From: Desulfuromonadales bacterium C00003068
GTDB taxonomy: Bacteria > Desulfobacterota > Desulfuromonadia > Desulfuromonadales > Desulfuromonadaceae
NCBI GenBank assembly: GCA_001751155.1
Contig: MAXR01000005.1
Coordinates: 1 to 12,664, forward strand
DNA: 12,664 bases
Direction: 5' to 3'
This document shows, piece after piece, positions 6,310 through 12,664 of this stretch (position 1 is the stretch's first letter; each line of letters begins with the position of its first letter). Both the position numbers and the translations under genes were made by a program. Under the pieces are notes generated by a model. It searched no databases, was not told the DNA's origin, and saw only the letters and a list, made by a program, of their open reading frames with translations.

Positions 6310-6543
6310 ATGACAAAAAAATGGATAACTCTATTGGCAATCACAACAGTTTTTGCAACATTCAGCGGCCAAGCGTTTGCTAAAAGTATCAAAGGCGAAG
6401 TTTCGAAGGTTGAAGGGAGTGAAATCACCATCACAGTTTCTAAAGCTCAGGCTAAAAAGATTACCGTAGGTGACCAAGCGAAGCTTTCAATCAAAACACA
6501 AAAAGCACCATCTGCAGGCAGTGATGCTCTAACTGGCTGCTAA
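6310..6543 (+). CDS. Small secreted protein of unknown function, 77 aa
   Basis: Not recognised. A clear signal peptide (MTKK, hydrophobic stretch, cut after AFA at residue 24) leaves a basic 53-residue mature protein. This has alternating strand-like patterns (SIKGEVSKVEGSEITITVS, then KKITVGDQAKLSIKT) suggesting a tiny beta-barrel or sandwich, and a tail that ends in a lone cysteine (SDALTGC). No haem motif or lipobox is present. The ribosome site AAAGGGG (6297-6303) lies six bases before ATG. It follows the cytochrome gene by 47 bases on the same strand with no terminator between, so the two are probably co-transcribed and the protein may act with the cytochrome in the periplasm. A link through the C-terminal Cys to a partner or metal is possible but unproven. 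Confidence 0.7.
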   Translation: MTKKWITLLAITTVFATFSGQAFAKSIKGEVSKVEGSEITITVSKAQAKKITVGDQAKLSIKTQKAPSAGSDALTGC

Positions 6544-6553
6544 CTTTTAAGGG

Positions 6554-6579
6554 TGGATGTCGATTAATTTCGACATCCA
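6554..6579. terminator. Strong hairpin after the cytochrome operon, no T-run
   Basis: TGGATGTCGA (6554-6563) pairs perfectly with TCGACATCCA (6570-6579) around TTAATT, 11 bases past the stop of the 77-aa gene. It sits where a terminator belongs, but no T-run follows on either strand, so it may be a mRNA-stabilising 3' structure, a factor-dependent stop or, being a palindrome, a binding site. Confidence 0.45.
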
Positions 6580-6619
6580 TCTCTGCAACACAGAATTATC
6601 TCCCCACCACTTCAAGCTA

Positions 6620-6648
6620 TTTCACTGCAGGCAGTTTCGTGTCATAAT
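6620..6648 (+). promoter_or_regulatory. Possible promoter for aguAB
   Basis: CATAAT (6643-6648) is a good -10 match. TTTCAC (6620-6625) is a poor -35 at 17-base spacing. The spacer holds the small palindrome CTGCAGGCAG (6625-6634). Nothing else recognisable lies between the preceding hairpin and aguA. Confidence 0.25.
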
Positions 6649-6711
6649 CAGTGCTGAATCAGCCAACACTACAAAGCCAAGACTTAACATTGTCCACCGT
6701 GGAGAAAAATC

Positions 6712-7743
6712 TTGAATCACGCACACATCCGCTTACCCGCTGAATGGGAACATCAAGACGGCATCCTCCTTTCATGGCCTACCATCGACAGCGATTGGGT
6801 TGACATCTTAGATGAAATTGAGCAAGTATTTGTCCAACTGGTGAAGCAGATCAGTCGTTTCGAAAGAGTAGTGATTGTCACAGCAAATATTGATCATATT
6901 CTTCAGCGGCTCAATCAGGAGAATATTCACTCTGACAATATTAAGTGCTACGCCATCGATATGAACGATACGTGGACCCGCGACTGCGGCCCGATCACTC
7001 TATATCGTGACGGCAAGCCTCTTTTATATGACTTTGGCTTTAATGGTTGGGGATTAAAGTTTACCTCCGATAAAGACAACCAAATGAACCACCACCTAGC
7101 TCAACAACATGCCTTTAGTGCGCCGATGATCAGCCAACCACTGATCCTAGAAGGTGGCAGCATTGAATCCGATGGACAAGGGACCTTACTGACGACAAGC
7201 GAATGCTTGTTAAGCCGCAACAGAAACCCATCCCTAAACACATCACAGTTAGAGCACTTTTTCTCCACACAAATGGGGATTCACAACTTTCTCTGGCTTG
7301 AACATGGCTATCTAGCTGGCGATGATACCGATTCTCACATCGACACACTGGCTCGACTATGCCCGAATAATACCATTGTATATACGGCTTGCGATGACAG
7401 AACAGATGAACATTTTGTAACCCTCAAAGCAATGGAACAACAACTTGCTGAATTCAGGACGATTGACGGATCACCATATCAGCTGTTACCACTACCGTGG
7501 CCTCAAGCACAATTTGACCATGACGGCGAGCGGCTTCCTGCGACATACGCTAATTTTCTCATTATTAACGGTGCCGTACTGGTTCCAATATATGACGATC
7601 CCGCTGACAAAAGTGCTCTTGAAGTGATTCAAAGCGCATTTCCAGCCCATGAAATCATTGGCATAAATTGCTCTGCAGTGATCATTCAGCATGGATCGCT
7701 ACATTGTTTGACCATGCAACTGCCTCAAGGAACCCTACAATGA
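6712..7743 (+). CDS. aguA: Agmatine deiminase
   Basis: Hydrolyses agmatine to N-carbamoylputrescine and ammonia, the first step of the agmatine route to putrescine, in the cytoplasm. The 343 residues span the whole PAD-type deiminase fold. Visible motifs are WEHQDGILLSWP at 12-23, NDTWTRDCGP at 85-94, LEGGSIESDG at 146-155, GDDTDSHID at 203-211 with catalytic His209, and the C-terminal nucleophile C332 in HCLTMQLPQG. Start is TTG at 6712, seven bases after GGAG (6701-6704); no better ATG lies nearby and residue 1 matches the family's usual N-terminus. The next gene overlaps by four bases (ATGA), so the two enzymes are translationally coupled and catalyse consecutive reactions. Confidence 0.93.
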   Translation: MNHAHIRLPAEWEHQDGILLSWPTIDSDWVDILDEIEQVFVQLVKQISRFERVVIVTANIDHILQRLNQENIHSDNIKCYAIDMNDTWTRDCGPITLYRDGKPLLYDFGFNGWGLKFTSDKDNQMNHHLAQQHAFSAPMISQPLILEGGSIESDGQGTLLTTSECLLSRNRNPSLNTSQLEHFFSTQMGIHNFLWLEHGYLAGDDTDSHIDTLARLCPNNTIVYTACDDRTDEHFVTLKAMEQQLAEFRTIDGSPYQLLPLPWPQAQFDHDGERLPATYANFLIINGAVLVPIYDDPADKSALEVIQSAFPAHEIIGINCSAVIIQHGSLHCLTMQLPQGTLQ

Positions 7744-8648
7744 CACAATCTTTAATCGAAAAAGGATCCCATCTCAATGTAGCTATGGTTCAACAGAGCT
7801 GCAATGCCAATCGCAACAAAAACATTGCCGCAACATGCGCTGCAATTGATCAAGCTGTTGATGGCGGTGCGCAATTGGTTGTTTTACAAGAACTACACAC
7901 CAGCCTATATTTTTGCCAAACACAGCGCTGCGACAACTTTGACCTTGCAGAGACGATCCCCGGACCAAGCAGCGATTATTTTTCAAAAATTGCCCAGCAA
8001 CACAATATTGTCATCGTTACATCATTATTCGAACGTCGAGCGTCTGGGGTTTATCACAACACAGCCGTTGTCTTCGAACGCGATGGTACCATTGCTGGAA
8101 CCTACCGTAAGATGCACATTCCAGACGATCCAGGTTATCATGAGAAGTTTTATTTTACTCCCGGAGACTCTGGATTCAAGCCGATCACTACCAGCGTAGG
8201 TAAGCTTGGAATATTGGTCTGTTGGGATCAATGGTACCCCGAAGCGGCACGTCTTATGACCCTTGCCGGAGCAGATATTCTGATTTACCCAACAGCAATT
8301 GGTTGGGATCCACACGATGATACGAACGAACAAAAACGACAACTTGATGCATGGATCACCGTTCAGCGTGGTCACGCTGTGGCAAACGGCATTCCAGTGA
8401 TTGCCGTTAACAGGGTGGGGTTTGAAGCAGACCCTAGTGGTCATACTCAAGGAGCAAATTTTTGGGGAAATAGTTTTGCTGTCGGACCACAGGGAGAGTT
8501 TATCGCTCAAGCAAATGAAAAAGACGAAATCGTAGTCCATGCACATATCGATTTACAGCGCAGTGAACAGGTACGCAGAATCTGGCCATTTCTACGTGAT
8601 CGGCGCATCGATTGCTACCAAGAAATCTGTGAACGGGTGCGCGATTAA
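7740..8648 (+). CDS. aguB: N-carbamoylputrescine amidase
   Basis: Nitrilase-superfamily enzyme that splits N-carbamoylputrescine into putrescine, CO2 and ammonia, completing the pathway begun by AguA. In the 302-aa form, the Glu-Lys-Cys catalytic triad is E51 (VLQELHTSLYFC), K124 (TYRKMHIPDDPGYHEKFYF) and C161 (GILVCWDQWYPEAARL). The strings IGWDPHD and ANFWGNSFA also fit this subfamily rather than other nitrilases. The start is the ATG sharing ATGA with the aguA stop, preceded by AAGGA (7727-7731); the longer frame from 7668 lies inside aguA and is rejected. The gene ends at a strong bidirectional terminator. Confidence 0.93.
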   Translation: MTQSLIEKGSHLNVAMVQQSCNANRNKNIAATCAAIDQAVDGGAQLVVLQELHTSLYFCQTQRCDNFDLAETIPGPSSDYFSKIAQQHNIVIVTSLFERRASGVYHNTAVVFERDGTIAGTYRKMHIPDDPGYHEKFYFTPGDSGFKPITTSVGKLGILVCWDQWYPEAARLMTLAGADILIYPTAIGWDPHDDTNEQKRQLDAWITVQRGHAVANGIPVIAVNRVGFEADPSGHTQGANFWGNSFAVGPQGEFIAQANEKDEIVVHAHIDLQRSEQVRRIWPFLRDRRIDCYQEICERVRD

Positions 8649-8675
8649 CAGCTTCTCTCACCTCATAAAATTACT

Positions 8676-8712
8676 AAAAAAAAGGGCCACTTCGTTAGAA
8701 GCGGCCCTTTTT
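8676..8712. terminator. Bidirectional terminator between aguB and acnB
   Basis: GGGCCACTTC (8684-8693) pairs with GAAGCGGCCC (8698-8707) around GTTA, with one A/C mismatch. Eight A's precede (8676-8683) and five T's follow (8708-8712). It serves the convergent aguB (+) and acnB (-) genes, whose stops are at 8648 and 8734. Confidence 0.9.
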
Positions 8713-8733
8713 AGTCAAACATTTAGCTGATGA

Positions 8734-11292
8734 TTAAATATCGCAACGCTTATAAACAGCGTCAAACTCACCAAGCTCGTCGAACTGAAGGTAGTTATAT
8801 ACTTCATCTTTACATGGAGAAATTTTCTCCTTGTAGATGGCCAAGTACTCAGCAGGTGTAGGTAACTCACCTTTAAGAGCTGTAACAGCACCAAGTTCAG
8901 CACCACCAAGGTAAACTTGTGCGCCATTACCGATACGATCATTGAAGTTACGTGTCGATGTGGAGTACATGTTAACGCCATCGGGAACACGCGCTTGATT
9001 ACCCATGCAGAGTGAGCAGCCTGGAGTTTCAATACGAGCACCAACCTGATTGAAGATAGCGAAAAGTGCCTCATCCTTCAATTTGGCTTGATCCATACGT
9101 GTTGGAGGGCAGATCCATACGCGATCGTTAGGATTAAAGCTGTTACCTTCCCAAATTTTCGCTGCGGCACGGAAGTGACCAATATTTGTCATGCAAGAAC
9201 CGATGAAGATATCTTGGATCTTTGTACCTTGAACTTCAGAGAGAAGCTTCACATCATCAGGATCATTTGGGCATGCCAAGATAGGCTCAGTCAGATCAGC
9301 GAGGTCGATCTCGATCACTGCTGCGTACTCAGCATCACTATCAGCTTTGAGAAGCTCAGGGTTCTTCAGCCACTCGTTGACTGCATCGATACGCTTTTGC
9401 AAAGTACCCGCATGAGCATAACCGTCTTTGATCATGCTTTCCATCAACGCAACGTTAGAGCGTAAGTAGGTGCAGACAGTATCTTCAGAGAGTTGGATGC
9501 AACCCGCAGCAGCACTACGCTCAGCAGCAGCGTCAGTCAGCTCATAAGCTTCCTCAACAGAAAGATTAGGCAGACCTTCCATCTCAAGAACACGACCGTT
9601 AAAGATGTTGATCTTGTTCTTTTTAGGTACGGTCAACAGGCCCTGTTGGATTGCATAGTAAGGGATCGCATTAACCGCATCACGTAAAGTGATACCTTCG
9701 TTAAGCTCACCTTTAAAACGAACTAAAACAGACTCAGGCATATCAAGTGCCATGAAACCAAGAGCACCAGCAAATGCAATGAGACCAGAACCAGCAGGGA
9801 AGCTGATACCGATTGGGAAACGAGTATGGGAATCACCACCTGTACCAACAGTGTCAGGTAACAATAGGCGGTTCAACCAACTGTGGATAACGCCATCACC
9901 AGGATTCAATGCAACACCTTCACGCTCAGAGATAAACGCTGGAAGAGTGTTGTGCATCTTAACGTCAGCTGGCTTAGGGTATGCGGCTGTGTGACAGAAA
10001 GACTGCATGAACATAGGAGCTTGGAACTTCAAGCAAGCAAGCTCTTTGATCTCATCAGCAGTCATAGGACCGGTTGTATCCTGTGAACCAACAGTGGTCA
10101 TCTTAGGCTCACACGCTGTACCAGGAAGGATACCGGCAACGCCACATGCCTTACCAACCATTTTTTGCGCCAAAGAGAAACCTTGACCCGCTTTAGGTAC
10201 TGGGTTATCCGCATCGATGAACATGGTTGGGGCAGGCTTGCCAAGAGCTTCACATGCACGCTCAGTCAATTTACGACCAATGATCAAAGGTGTACGGCCG
10301 CCAGCACGGAACTCATCACTCACAGTACTAGGAGCAATTTCAAATGTTGAAATTTCTGCTCCGTCAGCACCTGTTACTTTTCCAGCCTTAGTGTCAATAG
10401 TGATCACATCGCCGCTGTTCATCTTGCCAACGTCCATACGTAATGGCAAAGCACCAGAGTCTTGAGCAGTGTTAAAGAAGATCGGAGCGATAACATCACC
10501 GATAATCACACCAGCACGACGCTTGTTTGGTACCGCAGGAATATCGTCACCAATGGCCCACAATACAGAGTTACACGCAGACTTACGTGAAGAACCTGTA
10601 CCAACAACATCACCAACAAATGCAACCTGATGACCTTCAGCACGCCACTTAGCGATCTGAGCATTGCCTTCTGGAAAAGAAGTTTTGCCCATTGCTAAAG
10701 AGTGAAGTGGGATGTCAGGACGACTCCATGCATCACCAGCAGGTGAGAAGTCATCGGTGTTGATCTCGCCGTCAACCTTGTAAACCATAACTTTAATGGT
10801 TTCAGCTAGTGCAGGCTTAGAGGTGAACCACTCCGCAGCAGCCCAAGACTCAACAACCTTTTTCGCTGCAGCATTGCCTGCCTTGCACAGAGCAAAGACA
10901 TCATCAAAGGCATCATAGATCAAAACCATGCCAGACAGCGCACAAGCTGCTTCATCAGCAAGCTCTGCGTTCTCAAGAGCAGCGATCAAAGGCTGGATAT
11001 TGTAACCACCCATCATAGTTCCAAGAATCTGAACTGCTTCAACTTTATTTACGAGAGGTGAAGATACCTCACCTTTAATAATTTGAGCTAAAAATGCAGC
11101 CTTAACTTCAGCAGCAGGATCAACACCTGGGGAGATGCGCTCCTTGAGAAGATTCAAAAGAAACTCCTCTTTACCTGCAGGTGGTGTCACCAACAGTTCA
11201 CATAGGTCTTTTGCTTGAGCGGGATTGAGAGGCAGTGCAGGAATACCCTGTGCATTTCTCTCTGCTTCGTGTTGCAGATACGCTTCGATCAT
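8734..11292 (-). CDS. acnB: Bifunctional aconitate hydratase 2 / 2-methylisocitrate dehydratase
   Basis: Interconverts citrate and isocitrate in the citrate cycle, and in many bacteria also 2-methyl-cis-aconitate and 2-methylisocitrate. The 852 residues have the AcnB order: an N-terminal HEAT-like helical domain (about 1-160), a swivel domain (from about 165, with INTDDFSPAGDAWSR and GTGSSRKSACNSV), then the catalytic domains. The [4Fe-4S] ligands are C700 (GSCMTNIGHF), C759 and C762 (PGCSLCMGN); the spacing of 59 and 3 equals that of E. coli C710, C769 and C772. AGGAGGA (11301-11307) lies eight bases before ATG. In acetate-oxidising Desulfuromonadales the cycle is the main route of energy metabolism. 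Apo-AcnB of E. coli also binds mRNA; whether this one does is unknown. It has its own promoter region and terminator. Confidence 0.96.
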   Translation of the reverse strand: MIEAYLQHEAERNAQGIPALPLNPAQAKDLCELLVTPPAGKEEFLLNLLKERISPGVDPAAEVKAAFLAQIIKGEVSSPLVNKVEAVQILGTMMGGYNIQPLIAALENAELADEAACALSGMVLIYDAFDDVFALCKAGNAAAKKVVESWAAAEWFTSKPALAETIKVMVYKVDGEINTDDFSPAGDAWSRPDIPLHSLAMGKTSFPEGNAQIAKWRAEGHQVAFVGDVVGTGSSRKSACNSVLWAIGDDIPAVPNKRRAGVIIGDVIAPIFFNTAQDSGALPLRMDVGKMNSGDVITIDTKAGKVTGADGAEISTFEIAPSTVSDEFRAGGRTPLIIGRKLTERACEALGKPAPTMFIDADNPVPKAGQGFSLAQKMVGKACGVAGILPGTACEPKMTTVGSQDTTGPMTADEIKELACLKFQAPMFMQSFCHTAAYPKPADVKMHNTLPAFISEREGVALNPGDGVIHSWLNRLLLPDTVGTGGDSHTRFPIGISFPAGSGLIAFAGALGFMALDMPESVLVRFKGELNEGITLRDAVNAIPYYAIQQGLLTVPKKNKINIFNGRVLEMEGLPNLSVEEAYELTDAAAERSAAAGCIQLSEDTVCTYLRSNVALMESMIKDGYAHAGTLQKRIDAVNEWLKNPELLKADSDAEYAAVIEIDLADLTEPILACPNDPDDVKLLSEVQGTKIQDIFIGSCMTNIGHFRAAAKIWEGNSFNPNDRVWICPPTRMDQAKLKDEALFAIFNQVGARIETPGCSLCMGNQARVPDGVNMYSTSTRNFNDRIGNGAQVYLGGAELGAVTALKGELPTPAEYLAIYKEKISPCKDEVYNYLQFDELGEFDAVYKRCDI

Positions 11293-11342
11293 TCTTTTGA
11301 TCCTCCTAGAAAGATTACGGTTTTAACTGAGAAAACCAGTAG

Positions 11343-11369
11343 ATAAGTAGTTTTGATCTATATAAGTAG
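11343..11369. repeat. Direct repeat in the acnB leader
   Basis: ATAAGTAG occurs at 11343-11350 and 11362-11369, 19 bases apart, in the leader between the candidate promoter and the acnB ribosome site. Nearby GGTTTT (11319-11324) and AAAACC (11332-11337) form a 6-bp hairpin. These may be regulatory; there is no independent support. Confidence 0.3.
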
Positions 11370-11403
11370 TAGTGTAGACCAACCAATCCATTGAAATTAA
11401 TCT

Positions 11404-11437
11404 GTGTACTGTATACGAAATGTCAAGAAAAAGTCAA
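11404..11437 (-). promoter_or_regulatory. acnB promoter with overlapping near-palindromic operator
   Basis: On the minus strand TTGACT (11432-11437) and TATACA (11410-11415) are 16 bases apart. A second -35, TTGACA (11421-11426), would pair with a weak AGATTA (11398-11403) at 17 bases. Both overlap GTGTACTGTATAC (11404-11416), an interrupted palindrome with one mismatch (GTRTAC, one central base, GTATAC). A dimeric regulator bound there would cover the -10 or the spacer, so repression is the simplest reading. The leader would be about 110 bases long. Confidence 0.45.
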
Positions 11438-11473
11438 CACGGAAGTCGCAAACAAACACCACCCTAAAGTGAG

Positions 11474-12664
11474 TTAGCTCTCTTTTTTCAACTCAAGCTC
11501 TTCCCAACGCTCATACGAGTTATGAAGAAGTTTTTCAACCTCGGAAAATTTTTCTCCCAACTCGGTAAGTTGATCAACCGATGCATTTTCCGGTTGTGAT
11601 AAAGCATGTTCTACCTGTGTTTTTTCATCTTCTAGTTGCTCAATTTTCTGCTCTAATTCAGTCAGCTCTTTTTTTTCTTTAAACGTTAAACCGCTTCGCG
11701 CTCTCGTTGAAGGTTTCGCCAGCTGTTTTTTTTCAACAACACAGACAGTTTCTTCAACAATTTGCGCCTCATCCGCTAGCTGACGCTGTCGGCACATATC
11801 GCTATAATTGCCGGCATAGCAAATCGCTTCTCTATCAGCACCAAAGACCAAGATTGAGGTGGCGATACGATCAAGCAAGTAGCGATCATGAGTGACAATG
11901 AGTACGCAGCCACCAAAATCAATTAACGCCTGCTCTAACACTTGTAGCGTTTGGATATCTAAATCATTGGTTGGCTCATCGAGAATCAATAAGTTGGCAC
12001 CTTGCAACATCAACAATGCCAAGAGTAAACGAGCTCGTTCACCACCGGAAAGGGTTGAAACAGGTTTGCGCTGTTCGGCATGATCAAAAAGAAAATCTTC
12101 CAGATAGCCCGTTTTATGGCGTTTCACCCCAGCAACGGTCACCCATTCCCCTTCGCCAAGAACTTCGTGAACGAGAACTTTAGGGTCGAGGCCACTACGC
12201 TGTTGGTCGATGTAACCAATGTGTGTTTTTCGACCGACAGTTATTTTTCCCGCAACGAGTGGTACCTGTCCTAAAACTGTTTTAAGGAGTGTTGACTTAC
12301 CGCTGCCGTTTGGCCCTAAAATCCCCAATCGCTCCCCGGGTCGCATCATCAACGACAAGTCATCAATTAAGCGCAAGTCTCCCGCCTGTAATGTTACGTG
12401 GTCTAGCTCAAGAATCGTTCCACCAAGCTTTTGATCAGCCGAAAACTGTAGCGCTAAATCGCCACGCTGCGGGCCTTGCTTTTGCTCTTGCAACTTGCCC
12501 ACTCGATCAATTCGAGCCTTTTGTTTTGTGGATCGTGCTTTTGCTCCCCGTTGTAACCAAGCCTCTTCGCGACGCAACAAATTAAGTAATCGACTTTGCT
12601 GCACATTATTCGTCTCAAGTTGTTCCTGCTTCTGTTGAAGATAATGGCTATAATTGCCAGTAAA
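11474..12664 (-). CDS. uup: ABC-F family ATPase, Uup-like (5' end outside the window)
   Basis: Ribosome-associated ABC-F ATPase, soluble and without membrane domain. The C-terminal 396 residues are visible; the frame stays open to the window edge (reading FTGNYSHYLQQKQEQ first), so the GTG at 12604 is internal, not a start. Visible residues about 1-60 are the interdomain linker with the family string EEAWLQRGAKARSTKQKAR. The second nucleotide-binding domain follows: Walker A GPNGSGKST at 117-125, signature LSGGE at 205-209, Walker B LILDEPTNDLD with E230, and the switch His259 (THDR). From about 325 a charged coiled coil matches the Uup C-terminal domain, which separates it from EttA and YheS. 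No terminator is seen between its stop and the acnB promoter. Confidence 0.9.
   Translation of the reverse strand, partial: FTGNYSHYLQQKQEQLETNNVQQSRLLNLLRREEAWLQRGAKARSTKQKARIDRVGKLQEQKQGPQRGDLALQFSADQKLGGTILELDHVTLQAGDLRLIDDLSLMMRPGERLGILGPNGSGKSTLLKTVLGQVPLVAGKITVGRKTHIGYIDQQRSGLDPKVLVHEVLGEGEWVTVAGVKRHKTGYLEDFLFDHAEQRKPVSTLSGGERARLLLALLMLQGANLLILDEPTNDLDIQTLQVLEQALIDFGGCVLIVTHDRYLLDRIATSILVFGADREAICYAGNYSDMCRQRQLADEAQIVEETVCVVEKKQLAKPSTRARSGLTFKEKKELTELEQKIEQLEDEKTQVEHALSQPENASVDQLTELGEKFSEVEKLLHNSYERWEELELKKES

Noticed and set aside
9088..10465. Several + strand frames opposite acnB
   Set aside because: They lie antisense to a highly conserved enzyme gene and have no independent start signals or recognisable domains.
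11474..12604. Complete single-domain ABC protein starting at 12604
   Set aside because: The frame remains open and family-like (interdomain linker) up to the window edge, so it is the C-terminal part of a two-domain ABC-F protein.

Overview
The window looks like chromosomal core-genome DNA from a Gram-negative anaerobe of the Desulfuromonadales (Desulfuromonas/Pelobacter-like). The main clue is a small periplasmic triheme cytochrome c7 of the PpcA type with exactly six histidines for three haems. It sits with an AcnB-type aconitase, an IspB-type polyprenyl synthase (for the menaquinone tail), the AguA/AguB putrescine pathway and a long RNase E with an Arg-rich tail. This placement is an inference from gene content; there is no rRNA to confirm it. 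I saw no insertion sequence, phage gene, tRNA or CRISPR array.

Layout. Positions 1-363 are a leader rich in potential RNA structure, upstream of rne (364-3138, +), which ends at a bidirectional terminator. A 76-aa unknown protein (3195-3425, -) follows, then an AT-rich gap, then ispB (3720-4688, -) with its own terminator. A perfect FNR-type box lies just upstream of ispB. A membrane-tethered XRE regulator (4822-5754, -) is transcribed divergently from a cytochrome c7 gene (5963-6262, +) and a secreted 53-residue (mature) protein (6310-6543, +). The shared control region holds three back-to-back perfect palindromes. Next come aguA and aguB (6712-8648, +), overlapping by four bases and closed by a bidirectional terminator that also serves acnB (8734-11292, -). 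The window ends inside a Uup-type ABC-F ATPase gene (11474-12664, -) whose 5' part lies outside.

How the parts fit. acnB and ispB serve central energy metabolism (citrate cycle and quinone side chain), and the cytochrome carries electrons across the periplasm. aguAB makes putrescine from agmatine. rne and uup act on RNA and ribosomes. The most distinctive part is the regulator/cytochrome pair: a one-piece transcription factor with a cytoplasmic HTH, one membrane span and an outside domain with a textbook EF-hand loop, facing a palindrome array next to the cytochrome promoter. Second is RNase E: its tail alternates nine basic blocks with acidic/Thr-rich linkers, and its leader contains a nested stem suggesting feedback control like that known for enterobacterial rne.
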